Part shown: positions 1 to 13,572 of the stretch, in pieces | Layout: each line of letters opens with the position of its first letter | Position numbering within the stretch: position 1 is the stretch's first letter | Source: Crambe crambe | Lineage: Eukaryota > Porifera > Demospongiae > Poecilosclerida > Crambeidae | Reading direction: 5' to 3' | Length of the DNA stretch: 64,000 nucleotides | Assembly (NCBI GenBank): GCA_963924555.1 | Contig: OZ004587.1 | Span: forward strand, 7,580,075-7,644,074 | Made by a program: the position numbers and the translations under genes | Notes under the pieces: generated by a model | The model's input: only the letters and a program-made list of their open reading frames with translations | What the model was told of the DNA's origin: nothing | Databases searched by the model: none

Positions 1-332
1 AGGAAGCTATTAAAGTGAGGAAATAAAGAGATTCAATAATCATTAAGGGAGACATGATATCTCTTAAGTGGGTTTAGACTCTCTCCCAGACATTCACACG
101 GTTTGGGTGATTCGCCACGAACTGCTTAATGGAAACCCAATCAGGACTGCCTTCCGATTAGTTGATCACTTGCCATTGTCATTAGTTTTGACCTTAAATT
201 CTTCACACACGTCACATGCTTGACTGCAGGTGGTTTAGAATGTCACACATTGCGTAACAGCTGAGCATGCACCAGTGCAAAGGGCTGCACTAAAACTTCC
301 ACACTTGGAAATCCTCAAACAGAAACAGTAAA

Positions 333-1060
333 AATTTCACAGATTGACAAATGATTATCCAGAATGTATGCAAGTATTTACAAAATAACAGATGTGATTA
401 GACTCGATTCTCTCTCCTTCCTTCCTGTTGGTGTTTTAGCAACCACAACTCAAATGTCTCCCCTTTCTTCCTGTTGGTGTTTCAGTGACCATAACAACAT
501 CGACTGCTCAGGTCGACCTCTAAGTCATGATAATCACATACAACAGCTGAGTAGAGCAAGAACGCTGTTCTCTGTTGTGGTCTGGTTTAAGAATGTTCTA
601 GTCGCATCAGCAGTGCACTACATCAAAGAGCTGCTTAATATGACCCCACGAAGCCTTAATTAGTGCATGCAGCCTTAATTAGTGCATGCAGCTACGTGGG
701 TAGAGTGAAGGATTCAAAGAAATATCTACACTAGCTTAATTTTTTAATTACAATAGAAACATCACAGACTGATGAATGACCATGATTATCACAGAATGTA
801 TGCAAGTAACATCTGTGATTATACTCAAACGTCTCCCCTTTCTTCCTGTTGGTGTTTCAGTGACCATAACAACATCGAGTGCTCGAGACCTCTTAGTCAT
901 GATAGTCATGACAGCGACAATGTTCGCTGCATGTGCTCGTTGTTATGGTTTTGTTTATGGATGTTCTAGTCTCATCTGCAGCGCACATCGTGTGCCCAAA
1001 TCAAAAAGAACTGCTTAATCTCATCATGCAAAGCCTTAATTGGGTTGTACGAAGTAGAGC
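333..1060. repeat. Degenerate ~400 bp direct duplication
   Basis: Two related stretches (about 333-660 and 765-1060) share the run TTCCTGTTGGTGTTTCAGTG and its flanks, with drift between them. Short open frames here encode near-identical peptides only because the DNA is duplicated; I see no start, domain or splice structure that supports a gene. Bases 1-332 show nothing recognisable. Confidence 0.6.
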
Positions 1061-1099
1061 TAGGGCTGTCCTCGATACTTATGTATGCAGGCAGTACGT

Positions 1100-1510
1100 A
1101 GAGCCTCTCTATTGTGAACATTTTGGGGCCTTGGAAATTATAGAGGTGTCCTCAATACAGAGGTTGAATGATACACTAAAGTACAGTGGGACCTCTCTAT
1201 TGTGGACACTTTGGGAACCTTGGAAACTGTCCTTAGTATAGAGGTGTCCTCAATACAGAGGTTGAATGATACACTAAAGTACAGTGGAACCTCTCTATTG
1301 TGGACACTTTGGGAACCTTGGAAACTGTCCTTAGTATAGAGGTGTCCTCAATACAGAAGTTGAATGATACACTAAAGTACAGTGGAACCTCTCTATTGTG
1401 GACACTTTGGGAACCTTGGAAACTGTCCTTAGTATAGAGGTGTCCTCAATACAGAAGTTGAATGATACACTAAAGTACAGTGGAACCTCTCTATTGTGGA
1501 CACCTTTATA
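1100..1510. repeat. 98-bp tandem array of a palindromic mini-element
   Basis: About four copies of a 98-bp unit lie head to tail. Inside each unit the arm AACCTCTCTATTGTGGACAC and the reverse complement of GTGTCCTCAATACAGAGGTT match closely, so each unit is a ~70-bp fold-back plus a spacer (gaatgatacactaaagtacag). The copies differ at only a few bases, which suggests recent array growth. The same unit recurs at 1,866-2,095 and 29,530-29,770, and singly near 5,405-5,480. Confidence 0.9.
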
Positions 1511-1865
1511 GGACATCCTTAGAACTCGATATCATATAACTCTAGGGAAATATGTCTTTAGTGCTTCGATCAAGATTGATCTAGAATTGTCATGATATTT
1601 CTACAGGGATAGAATGGCTACATACATATACAACTCGCACCAGATAATGTGGCAGTGTTGGGACCACCCGAGTACTAAGAGAAAAATGTGACTCATACTT
1701 AAAAAGACGTGCTTGTTTGTATACTTGATCCCCTCATGGGGAGAAATAGGACTCTATAGCTATAGGCCTGTTACCATGGTAACCGAGATCACAGGCAAAG
1801 GTATTCCTAATATCTCTTTTATTGATTATGAAGCTATTCATTTAAATCATTGACATGTACATTAT

Positions 1866-2095
1866 GGAGACCTCTCTATTGTGGACACTTTAGGACCGTT
1901 GAAATTGTCCTTAGTATAGAGGTGTCCTCAATACAGAGGTTGAATGATACACTAAAGTACAGTGGAACCTCTCTATTGTGGACACTTTGGGACCTTGGAA
2001 ATTGTCCTTAGTATAGAGGTGTCCTCAATACAGAGGTTGAATGATACACCAAAGTACAGTGGAACCTCTCTATTGTGGACTTGGAAATTGGAAAT
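1866..2095. repeat. Second array of the 98-bp palindromic unit
   Basis: About two and a half copies of the unit seen at 1,100-1,510, slightly more diverged. The 350 bases between the two arrays hold no gene that I can support. Confidence 0.85.
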
Positions 2096-2099
2096 TGTC

Positions 2100-5000
2100 C
2101 TTATAGTATAAAGTTCTTACAAACCTAGCTCTATTATGACAACATAATTGCACAGTTACGTGTACATTATGTACGTACCTTTCTTTCTGGAGATGGGCTA
2201 TTTGAGTGTGAGTGGAGGTTTGAGGTCTCTTAAAGTGCGGCCCTCGTTTCTTCACTCTTACTGGAGACTGCAGGAAATTATGGATTAGCAGTTAATTGAG
2301 TCATGCAAGCTGTTATCATTTCTAACCAATTTGACTATAGTGCAGATTACAATGAACTCCTCCACATGGATTATTTCCACGAAATACATTTAAAAACCTC
2401 TCTGTCCCAGTTAATTCACCCATGAAATGAGGACACCTCTCTAATCAGGACACTTCTATTACAAAATGCCCCCAAGTTGTTGCTTTCCGTCAATCAAAAA
2501 CTTGCAATGATTGATTCATGTAAAGCATGTACATCTTCGATCATGCTGCATTAATTCAAGTTAAACTGAATGGGTGCGAATAAATAAATAACGTCCCATA
2601 TTAGAAGTGCAGACATCAAAATAAGTCACTAGATGAATATCACAGACACAGATGAGTGGCCATGAAATGGAAGGAACTAGTAAACATTTATATCATACAC
2701 ATGTGATATCAGAAGGATGGAGTGTTTTTTTTGTTTTTTTTTCCCCATTGGGCATTGTTGACCTCTGACCTACATTACATAATATTTATAACCACAGAGG
2801 ATGCATAATAGTGATCATAAAACTGGAAATCATCATTTCCCATTATAATACGTAAGAATCAGTTTTCTTTTAAATTTTCATTACGGATTTGTCCCATGCT
2901 GAACATCACATAAGCTACCAGCTGCTTTTGTTTATTTAATCACCATGGCAACGATTATAGCAAAACTTTCGATGACAATGCATTCAATGATTGGATTATA
3001 TATTGAGTAAATGATACGAGAGAAGTTGGGACACATGGCAACTAGAGTAGAGAGGTGGGGTCTCTTAATAGGCTACGGAGGTTGAAACAGCCGGAATAGG
3101 TAATGCAGCCGGATCGGTGCTGTTGGGACGCACATCCATGGCAGAGTGACCTTAATAGGGAGGTAGTCTCTTTTAGGGAAGAGATGGGAATAACTGGAAT
3201 AGCTTGACCTGTTTGGACATGATGTCTTTATAGTCTGGGGAGGCCAAAAAAAAATAGTATAAGGTGTTGTTGGGGGCATGGCAGCTAGAGTAGAGAGGTG
3301 GGGTCTCTTAGGGATGTTGTTAGTGCCAACGGATATCAGTGGTGGTGCCCAGGCATCTGACACATCTTAGCCAGCTATTTGCTTTGTGGAAACTATACAT
3401 CATCATATTGTTAGAACTGGAGAAACTATAATCCATTTTAGTTCAGTCTATATACAGTTAGTAGTGTATTAATTATTAATTAGCCTCATCCCCAGGCCCT
3501 CCTTTTAATTAATGGCAGATTCCTACATACAGAGCTACATTATGTTTTGCCACCCATGCAGAAGTTAGAAATTCCTGTGGATGTTCAATTGACCCATAAC
3601 CTCCTAAGACAAAGCCTGTTTTACTGCTACTAGCGCAGGATATCAGTAAGACTACGTATTATGGAGGTGCAATGCAATGAAAATGTGTTTGCACGGAGAT
3701 AGTCCATGGCTGCATGACCACACACTGCGTGAGAAGTTCTAATTCCAAAATGCGAACAACAACGATCAGAGTGATACTTACACCAATCGTTGAGCTCAGT
3801 AATGCAAGATTTTTAAGAAATGCTTGTTTGGAAATCTCAGAAACTCACAAAGATAAAAGGGAAAGAAAATTCTTTCTCACATATTCCCACCGTTCCATTT
3901 AACTAAGAGCCGAAATTAAGTCTAATCTCTTTTTCCCTCTCTTGTAATGTAAGACTTGCTTTGAAGATGGAATTATATTCCAGAAATAATTAATGGGCTA
4001 TCGTATCAACTTCATCCGAATATGTCAGCCGAAATTGGTTGATGGAATTCTTTTCACTAAGATCACTAACAGAAGAATTGGATAAGAGAGAGAGAATTCT
4101 TTCTCATGGAGAAATTTCATTGTGATCGTAAAGAGAGAGATCCAAAATTTCATAACTCGATTGGATTTTTCTGAAATGTATTTCATAATATTCATACAGG
4201 AAACATTGGACTTGGTTCCATTGACTCAATCCTACTACGTATTAAATTGAGAATTAAGTCTTTTCTTAATTACCTAAAACTGTGGTACACTTTGCAACAT
4301 TTTTGATACCGTTTGTCTTGAAATACTTTGTGGGCTCACTGGCTGAGAGGTAGTGTGGCCCTTTTGTCATTATCTGATGCTGGGAACGACCCATTTCTTT
4401 CGTAAGCAAGTATTGGACAAACCAAATCTCATAATGGAATTATATCATAGGAGATATCATTGAGTTACCAAAGAAATGAGCTGCTTATCTTTTAATTAAT
4501 CCAATTACTCCATTTCTCGGCTGTTCTCCTTCACAATCTAATTATCCCAAATTCTTCTCATAACGTTCTAAAATGGGTCAGACTGCATGTCTCCATAGCT
4601 ACAGTAGTTAAATCACAGGGGCAAGACTCGCTCGCTCATCATGTGATAGCTACCTCCGATATTGCCTAATAGGGAGGTCTTATTCATATCCAGAGTTCAC
4701 TAAGAGAGGCCCCATGTAGCCACACTGCCAGTGTTTTCCTGGATTCTTTCTTCATATTGCATTAGTAGCATGCAAAAAAAGTCTCTTAGAAAAGAATCTT
4801 TAAGTTAATTAATTAAAATTGAATTTATGGGATATTTTCCAAGGAACCAAATCACACTGCTGATACAAATGGAACCTCTGAAGAGTGTTAAGGAAAAAGA
4901 GCTGGTTCCAATGTGTCCACTACGTATAATTCTATAAGAGGTTCCATTGTTATGGCTAATATTCATATAATGCAGCGAGTGTCAAATTCTTCCTTCCCAT

Positions 5001-5140
5001 GGTATTAATTTTCAGGCACACTCTTCTACTTATATTCCATAAATCTTACCATGCCATGCCATGCCATGGGTGTGGCCCAGCCTATACGAAGGACATAATT
5101 GACATCTTGCCACCCCCTCTTATTGACGTATAGGCTATCA
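2100..5140. other. Gene-free stretch with scattered element fragments
   Basis: No domain, conserved exon or splice pattern is visible. Bases 2,395-2,470 hold one copy of an element with the theme 'aatcaggacac...cacccatgaaatgaggacac', also present near 8,262-8,390, 23,503-23,600 and 24,285-24,385. A 45-bp run containing GGCAACTAGAGTAGAGAGGT (3,035-3,075) is repeated at 3,280-3,325. The rest is AT-rich unique-looking DNA. Confidence 0.5.
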
Positions 5141-5142
5141 AC

Positions 5143-5210
<68 letters not shown>

Positions 5211-5331
5211 TTACTAAGGAGACAATTTCCAAGGTCCCAAAATGTCCGCAATAGTTATAGGTTTCAACCTCTGTATTGAGGACACCGCTGTAACTAAGGA
5301 GAATTTCCTAGGTCCTGATGGTGTATAAGGG

Positions 5332-5409
<78 letters not shown>

Positions 5410-5480
5410 ATCTATTGTGAACATTTTGGGACCTTGGAAATTGTAATACTATATAGAGGTGTCCTGAATACAGAGGTTTT
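5143..5480. repeat. (CT)n and (GA)n runs flanking a palindromic mini-element
   Basis: A run of about 30 CT dinucleotides (5,143-5,206) and a run of about 36 GA dinucleotides (5,333-5,406) lie in inverted orientation about 125 bases apart. Arms of the CCTC...GGACAC family lie between and just after them. The two runs could pair as a very long stem. An Arg/Glu-repeat peptide on the minus strand is only a reading of the CT run. Confidence 0.9.
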
Positions 5481-5484
5481 GACC

Positions 5485-6730
5485 TCAAGACCTCTTGTAC
5501 TATGTATACGTTGCACCTAGACCACCTGTTTCACATACATACAATGTCATAGGTTAAAGGACTTTGCATCCAAAAGATCCATGCATAGACTGTCTTAAAA
5601 TTGAATTAGGAACAGGTGCACTGTCACCCTGAGGCATTTATACATGCAACCTGCACTACTCCATGATCTCACGGTATCGAGTGTCGAACCTTAATGACCA
5701 AGCAGACTTCCAGAACCAGGTTTTTAACCCAAGGCTAAGAATGAAGTATGACCCGAGGCTATAATGCAGTTTGACCTGAGGCCATATTGTACTTCAGTAC
5801 AAGCCTACAAGGTTGTTTGTTGTTTTTTTTCAATGGCCACACATGACCCAAGGCTATAATGCAGTTTGACCTGAGGCCATATTGTACTTCAGTACAAGGT
5901 TGTTTTTTTCAATGGCCACACATGGTATAATCAGTCATCAAAGCATGAACCACTGGACTCAAGAGGGCAGCTAGGCTCTCTACTACTTCAAAGAGAAAAA
6001 GCATGCGATGTCACATGACATCAAAGCGAAAAGATAATTGCCCACTTTCCCTGAGTGTAATTGGAAACTTGCTAAATCACATTAAACCACCATACAACCA
6101 CCATGCAACCTCCATGCAACAAGAAGACATATCATTCAGTAGTGATGTCACATGATATCAAAGCTATGGTAATTAGCATTTTGCACATTAAGCATACAGA
6201 TGTTATAGATATGTGCCTTGTCATTACAACTATATAGCTGGTGCTTCTAGGTGGTCTGAATTTTTAAGAGCATTATAACCTTGTCTGCCCAGGACCCATT
6301 GGCTGGCCACTACAACTCTTGACATGAGATATTGGAGACACACATTCAGTTAGATAAACAAAACATGTGTGCATGTGTGTGTGAGTGCGAATAAGTGTGC
6401 ATGTGTGAACCCACGACATCCATCCCAATGAAACAGCCAGTGCCTCAGGGTCTACATAGATCTGTTGGGTGGTCTCAATTTGTATGCATGGTCTCTTGAT
6501 AGCAAAAGTAAAGAAGATACTAGGAGCACTTAAACTCAGAATTAAGGAGCGACTCGGCGGAGTCTCTTTCCACTTAGATAATTTCTCCATTATTTCCATC
6601 TCATTGGCTGATGCAATTTTACACCCTTACTGCAATGTCTTTGAACTGGTTCCTTAAATCGAACCTGGTTAAAATGTAGTTAAACTCTTAATGGCCAACG
6701 ATCAGTTACTTCCGCTCGATAATAGCTAGT
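5485..6730. other. Gene-free stretch with a short direct repeat
   Basis: A ~55-bp run (begins ACCCGAGGCTATAATGCAGT) occurs at 5,750-5,815 and 5,845-5,905, each time ending in CTTCAGTACAAG. A GT-rich run lies at 6,367-6,410. I see no coding support. Confidence 0.5.
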
Positions 6731-6732
<2 letters not shown>

Positions 6733-6776
<44 letters not shown>

Positions 6777-6960
6777 GTTATCACACTCTGTTAAGTATAC
6801 AGTGGGACCCCTCTATTCCAACCCCCTGAAATGGAGACACAGTGGGACCCCTCTATTCCAACCCCCTGAAATGGAGACACCTCTGTATACAGTGGAACCC
6901 CTCTATTCCAACCCCCACCTCTGTATAAAGTGGGACCCCTCTATTCCAACCAATTGACTA
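6733..6960. repeat. (CA)n run followed by a 40-bp tandem repeat
   Basis: A run of about 21 CA dinucleotides (6,733-6,775) is followed by 3-4 partial copies of a unit starting GTGGGACCCCTCTATTCCAA. That unit carries the same CCTCTATT and GGAGACAC words as the other palindromic families, so it may be a further branch of them. Confidence 0.85.
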
Positions 6961-7639
6961 TCGAAAAACAGGCTTCACAAGAAAGAGGACTTCTTCCCAA
7001 ACGATAACACAGATGCTTACAATAGATCAGGTATCCTTCAATCTCAAAACGACTTAATGATTTTGCATTATTAACGATTCAGCTTTGTCTGCCTCGTTGA
7101 AATCACCCAATTACTTGAATAACGAGAACTCCTTTCCCCCTGACTCTTGTACTCTATTGCATAATGGGGTGAACACTGATGCAACAATAACCCCATTATC
7201 ATGCGTAAACACCATCTCTCCCCGACAGATGAGACAAGGCGAACCCTTTGACCCCTAGCATCTGGACACAAGAGTCTCCCATTTGCACCCGAATGACATC
7301 ACAACGAGGCAATATCGATGTGACATTATCAGCATTGGAAGTTAATACCCTCGGGGGAAACGTGATACTTATTATTAGAGGAAAAAAAAAAACAGCTAGT
7401 GAGAATACGAGAATACAGCTTTTATTTCCTAGAACATTTGAATTCATTCTGTATCTTAGCTATAATCGTGCATAGCTCAGGACCTCCATCATTATTATTG
7501 CAAGCTGCCATATTATCGTTTCCAATACAAATGCTCCTACATATTATACTTAGTCATCTTAGTCATGCACTCATATCATCTGTCAACCCTTTACCACAGC
7601 TTCAAATCAACAGGGATCCAACTACCTGACTCTATCCAA

Positions 7640-7925
7640 ATTGAGGGGACACTGTGGATACCTTGGGGCATACCTTGGGGCACTATGGTGGATACTGTGG
7701 GGCATGCACTGTGGATACCAGCCAATTAATAGAGGATACCTTGGGGCATACCTTCAATTAATGTGGATACGCCTGGGCATATACCAAGCTTGCTTGGGGG
7801 CATTGTGGATACCTTGGGGCGCCAGGAAACTATGCACTGGCAATTAATGAGGATATACCTTAATATAATGTAGACACGATGGGGCACCGTGGATACCTCG
7901 TGGGCATGCAGTGTGGATACTCACG
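7640..7925. repeat. Degenerate minisatellite built on 'ggataccttggggca'
   Basis: Irregular head-to-tail copies of a 15-25 base unit (GGATACCTTGGGGCATACC and variants) with AATTAAT interruptions. Open frames through it give a Gly/Tyr/Leu repeat peptide, which is a consequence of the repeat. Confidence 0.8.
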
Positions 7926-7929
7926 GATA

Positions 7930-10900
7930 TAATTGTATTACAGGAGCCTTATACATATTTTATTACATAACAGTTTCAAATTTTGTGTGATCGATTACAT
8001 AATCTTGGAGATTTTCAATCCTAAAAAAATGTTTCCTCTGAATCAATGAATATATGAGCTTAGTGATCCTTAAATCAATCAATTAATACCAGTCCTTCCT
8101 TCCAAACACAAACCACTTCCTCTATTGGTCACCATAGCTACCAATAACATCCCTCTCCTCTTTCCAGTCAATTATTGTTTCCTTTAAAAAAGTCTGTGAT
8201 TATCACAACTGGAACTTTGAACCCTAGTAAGAAATGCAGCACATTCATGCAATTAGAGAAGTGTTCTCATTTCAGGGGCACATCTATATTGCAGAAAAGT
8301 GTCCTGATTAGAAAGATGTCCTCGTTTCAGGGGTGAATTGATACACATCTATATTGCAATGGAACAGAGAAAAGTGTCCTGCAGGGTTCCACTAAGTCTG
8401 CATAGATTTGTTTATCTGTTTGTTCGTTTCTTCAGGAGTCCAAAGAGATCGATGAGGAGTTACCAATCACCCTAACACACCCTCGCAAATACGCAACTAA
8501 CCTTTTGAAGCCAGACAATGATCACACCCCCAAGAGGTTGACGGCACTTTCTCTATTAACTACACACGTACTGCAAACCATCCCACTCACTATGAATGTC
8601 ACAAAAACATCAGTACACACAGCAACCGGCAAACAAAGGTATGAATCCCATTAAGTGGCTCGTGAATATCATTATATGCTCATGAATCTCATTAAAGTCA
8701 TGAATGCCGTTGTGACAATTAGTGGGTTGGTGTACCCAGCATGCATGCAATAACAATGACGAAGATTCTGTTCAAACAGTGCGAGACATTAAGATGCAAT
8801 TTTTAGTAGCATTGCATGGAGGAGGACGACATCATTACATGCTAACACAATATATAGTTCCAATCATTGTAAAGAGGGGTGAGTAAGTGAGTGGTGGCTT
8901 TAATTTACTGTCTCCATTGACGTACGTACCACTGTCCACAGAAACAAGGAGATAGGGTTGCAAGGTTGTCAAGGCGTGGTGGTTTTTTCTCTTACCTCTC
9001 TCGATATCAGTTCTCACGGTCTTATGTAAACTTATGTCTGTATGACACTTGAATTTCTTGTGTATGTACGGTGTGTGTGACATGTCACTACACATTTACG
9101 TACAGCAAGATCAGCATTTTCTCCTTTTAGATGTCAGATAAATTATGCAATTCAACCCATTTAACCCTCATTAGACTGTACGATATAATTAATACTATCC
9201 AGCTACATGTGTGTGCACAGTATAAATGGTCAAGTCATCAAGGGAACCACCCCTAGCTAATAACAGGTTATTATCATAATTTTGAGTAATGCATAAAAAA
9301 GGGCAAAAAATCAACCCTTCAAGTCATCAAAGAAACCATCCCTAGCTTATTAACATAAGTCGTCAAGGGAACCACCCCAAGTTAATGACATCATAATGTA
9401 TAAAAGGGAACTATCCCTTAGACACATACTTTATCCAGACCAGTCCACACATCACATTACGCATAATTTATGCACTTGCGGAGAGACCACCCTTCTCTCC
9501 AGACAACCATATATTGTGGGCATTTGACCATCCCTTGTCAGGGGACAAGGTTTTGGATCCATGTAAGTCTAAATAATCTTGCCTCTTTATTGTGCGTGTG
9601 TGTGTGTGGGGGGGGTGAGCTGTTTCTCAATGTTAAAAGCACAAAACGTCCATGGGGGAGTTAATCAAGGATGGTGTATTCTATGTCCAAATAGCTCATC
9701 TACTTCTTGTGTGGGTGCATGGACCTCCAACCTCCGTATTTGCTTGCATGTGGTCCTTTTCAAAAAAGGTCATTAGAGGTCAATGGATAAGCATCCATGT
9801 AAATAAACAACGCATTACTTCTTCTTGTGTGGGTGCTAACATGTGGTGTTTAAGAAGAAGAAGGAGGGACACTCTAAAGAGGACAATTAACCTCTCAATA
9901 AAGTAAATAGCTATAAGAGCAGTCTTTATATACAAAGTAACCAAGGACAACTTAAAGTACCTTTGCATATACACTCTATACAAAATAACCTCCAAAAGAG
10001 GACAACCTCTCTACAAAGGATGAAAGGCCTGGGTCCCAAGTGTACAGCCATAATTCGACTGCAAACATGTTTGATATCTAATGTTATGCGGTATGAAATG
10101 ATTAGATTTTTACGTGATTATTAATAATATTATTGCTAACCATCACACATTCCAGGCCATTTATGGAGGGCAAGGGTCAAGCTGACTCTACTGGTCTTGA
10201 TCACATACATACATACATACATACATACACACACACACACGCATATGTAGGATATTCCCCCCCCCCCCCTTCAGTGCTGGGCATCAAAACAATGCCCCTC
10301 CACACCCTCCAGCCTTGCTCAATCGGCTGAACAAAGGTCAGGAAGTTCGGGGTCCCTCCCTTGTAGAGGCTGGCGACCTTGTAAAAGATTGTTTTTTTTT
10401 CTCCCTAAAGCTGATAAACAATTGAGTGGAATGTAATCACTCCCAGATCCGTTTAAATATGCTGACCTTTTGTGATCGGGTCGTTAGCTACAGACTAACT
10501 CATCCAATCACAGAGTGATCATTCGGTCAGTGTGCTTTAAGGAAAGAAAAAAAAAAGAGCATGGCATGATTTCCCTTGACGATTCATACACGACCTGAAG
10601 AATCTCATTTCTATTATGCAATATGGACACATGCCAAGGCCATTCTTGAGATTATTGGCTCTGAATAATATAAGACCATGGGCTATTAATAGCCAGTAAA
10701 ATACATGCCCACGGGCTACTAATTCCATTATGGGGCTTCATAATGAATCACACTGGGCTATTAATTGGAAGTAGTATTGTTATAAGGTACTATATACAAC
10801 TACAGATTGGAGTCTTTAAAATAAGATTTTAAATAAGCTATTAATTGCTACACAGTTTAATATCATAGGCTTTTTAAACAGTACAGCAATGGGTAATGCC

Positions 10901-12270
10901 CTTGTTAATTAGAGGGAAAAATTTGGACTCATTCATCCCGTTGTGTGAGGGATTATTTACATCCTAAGGAAGTAGATTTGACGCTAATTAACCTTACAAT
11001 GATTTGATCTGCCTAGCTGGTTGAGGCAATCAATTGTGCTTTGGTGGCTGATAATTGGACCCCTTAGCAACCACGTGTTTACAATTACGGGGCACATGAA
11101 GGAAAACAGAAGCAAATTAAGGGTTGATTTCATAGAATTGCTTCTTCCGTCTCCCCCTTGTTCCAGCTAAACCAATTAACACTAACCATCCATCACTCTT
11201 ATTTAGAAGAAAACTTCCAAATTTCAATTCTTTCCAGCTGAGCAAACTCCAGACTGACTAGCCATTGAATTGGAGGCATTAATCTGGCTAAATAGATTGA
11301 CACTTCCCCCTAACTTATTTGCTTTGCTGCAGGGTTCAAATATCTTTGCAAACAAAGAAATTAGCACACTTCCTTGGCTGGGGAGAGAGAAACCAGACTT
11401 GAGACAAGCCTGTTTTTTGATAACCGCCCCTCCAGCAATGTGTAGGTCTTTCTTAAAAAGAACAAAGCAATGGAATTATGTAGCTTTTAAGTATCAGCGC
11501 TATACAGCAGTTTGCAGGTCAGTTCTTAAGGCAGAGATAGGCAGTGGCTCTGGAACAGCTAGTGGCTAAGAACAATAGGGCTATGAAAACATTTAATTGC
11601 TCCCAAGCCTCAAATACCACCACTTAATGCATGACCGATTGTTCTGCAAACTACTGTAGAAGGTGATAGTTAATGCCTCGATCAACAAAGATCACAGCTT
11701 TAATTTGAAGGTCAGCAAAATGGCTAACGCCAACAACATCTCCTTCCCCCAGGTCTGAGTATTGTACACATTTTGAGCTGGAACCAGAAGTATCCAGAAG
11801 TAGGCGGATCTCAATCAGGCGAGTGTGTGCAGCATGGTGCTTCAATGAGAAATTTCAATTGGGTTCCCACAGCTCAAAGAGTGATGAATTCATGCTTTGA
11901 TTGTGTCAGTCTCGTAGCCAGCATTCTGGACTGCGTGCCCTTATCAATAAAACATTCCATTTTTTTTCCCTTGGAATTATTATTCACGAACTGATGTGGT
12001 ATATGATATTCAGTGACTGGGAGATGATTATGTTAAATGGCAATCATTGCTTTATGGTTAAGTGACACACTCCTAGCGACAGCAGCTTCACATGTTCATG
12101 TAAACAACTCTTTTTTTCCACTAAAAATCAATTTTTTGACCCCTGTACACCCTTTTTTCAAAGAGTTATGTTCTGCTCTAATTATGCACTAAGGTCCTCG
12201 GGGGGAATTGATATCCAACTTAAGGGGAATAAATATTATAGGGGGCTCACTGGCTCACTACATACAGACA
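7930..12270. other. Gene-poor interval with several small elements
   Basis: No gene is supported. It contains an element of the 'gtgtcctgatta' family (8,262-8,390), three copies of a unit starting GTCATCAAGGGAACCACCCC (about 9,230-9,380), a ~170-bp CCTC-arm element (about 9,860-10,030), TACA/CA runs (10,205-10,240) and a C run (10,257-10,269). A minus-strand open frame at 11,651-11,845 is discussed under rejected items. Confidence 0.5.
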
Positions 12271-12279
12271 CACACCTTA

Positions 12280-12375
12280 ATTCGGGGGTGTGGTAACAAT
12301 ACATCAAGGGGCCTTATAATAGGGGGTGTGGTAACAATACATCAAGGGGCCTTATAATAGGGGGTGTGGTACACG
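12280..12375. repeat. 36-bp tandem repeat, about 2.5 copies
   Basis: The unit GGGGGTGTGGTAACAATACA plus 'tcaaggggccttataata' is repeated almost exactly; a partial third copy follows. No coding meaning is apparent. Confidence 0.85.
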
Positions 12376-12829
12376 GCACATCAAGGCCAGAGCATGAGAG
12401 GGTTTACAAGCACTGAGTTTATGACCAACATCACTGTGAAGCTGTTGCTGATTTGTTAAGCACACAAATTGAGTCATTTGCTAGTCAGGACAGGTCATTC
12501 AGTACAAATTAAGCCGTTGGCCACGTCCATACACATTCAGCTCTTGGCCACATCTGTATAAATTGAGATCTTCACCACGTCTTTGTACAAACTGAGATCT
12601 TCACAACGTCTAGGTCCAATTCATCACAATTATTGTCAATTCTGATGTTAAATTTCCCACACACCCTTAGAAGTAAACATGGTCTGTAACAGCTAGAACA
12701 CATTTCTAGGAACTGTTTTGGTTTTCCTCTTGTGATTGTATTGTTAGTCGTTGTTGTCGTCATTGTTGTTGTTGTTGTCGTCATTGTTATTGTTGTTGTC
12801 GTTATGCTGTCGTTGTTGCTGTTGTTCAG

Positions 12830-12965
12830 TGGAACCTCCGAAAAATGGACACACTTAGGATTCCGTCTTTTGTAGAGAGGTTGTAGAGAGGTTGTAGAGA
12901 GGTTGTAGTAATTTTGTATAGAGTGTATATAAATTTGTTGATAGGCTCTTTCAGAATGTCCTTTA
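12830..12965 (-). repeat. CCTC-arm inverted-repeat element (family B)
   Basis: A diverged and partly tandem copy (ggttgtagaga repeated three times) of a ~170-bp element best seen at 16,055-16,232. Its end reads GTGGAACCTCCGAAAAATGG. It follows a degenerate (GTT)n tract at 12,745-12,825. Confidence 0.7.
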
Positions 12966-13508
12966 CCCACTGCAATGGTATCAGATTCTCTTATACTTCA
13001 TTTCTTCTTCTAATCACCACACACCTACAAACGTAATTGCATCCCTTGCAATCTCACCTCACCTGTTTTCCTGAAATTGACACATGCAACTTAAAGCCCC
13101 TAAAGACGTCACAGGCTGAGAGCGAGGTCAGAAAAACAGATTGGAATAAAGGATATCCAGTTTCTCGAGGCTCCAATGGATCAAAAATACTATAAATTCC
13201 TCAAGATTTAACTCCAGCAAGGTCTACTGGTAGACCATGACGTGTTAATTATAATCATTAATAGAGGAAAGATCATAATACTAGTCTATATATAGCCTGG
13301 AGCCAAGGCCCTCGAGCAAGGGGGTGCCTAGGGGGCTGTACCTAGGGGGGGTTGTACAAAGCAGTCAGTATGCATGTCCATGTTCCAGTCTGACAATCAG
13401 ATACCGTGAGATACCGTGATGATGTCATGATGAAAAAATTTTAATGTCTAGACATTGTTAACTGATTTCTTAATATGTCAATTTCTTGAAAATGAATTAA
13501 TAATTTCT

Positions 13509-13510
13509 CT

Positions 13511-13541
<31 letters not shown>

Positions 13542-13572
13542 GACATTGTGGAATATGTTGGGGGGGGGGGGG
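13509..13572. repeat. C31 homopolymer facing a G13 run
   Basis: A run of about 31 C and a run of about 13 G are separated by only 20 bases, so the strand can fold into a G:C hairpin, and the G-rich strand is a strong quadruplex candidate. Poly-Pro and poly-Gly frames across it are artefacts. Confidence 0.9.

Noticed and set aside
1100-1510. Regular tandem repeats that might suggest a CRISPR array
   Set aside because: Units are contiguous 98-base copies with no unique spacers, in an animal genome, and each unit is itself an inverted-repeat element.
11651-11845. Minus-strand open frame reading SKCVQYSDLGEGDVVGVSHF
   Set aside because: It looks protein-like, but has a stop shortly upstream, no clear acceptor or ATG and no recognised domain. 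It may be an exon or a gene fragment; I cannot support it.
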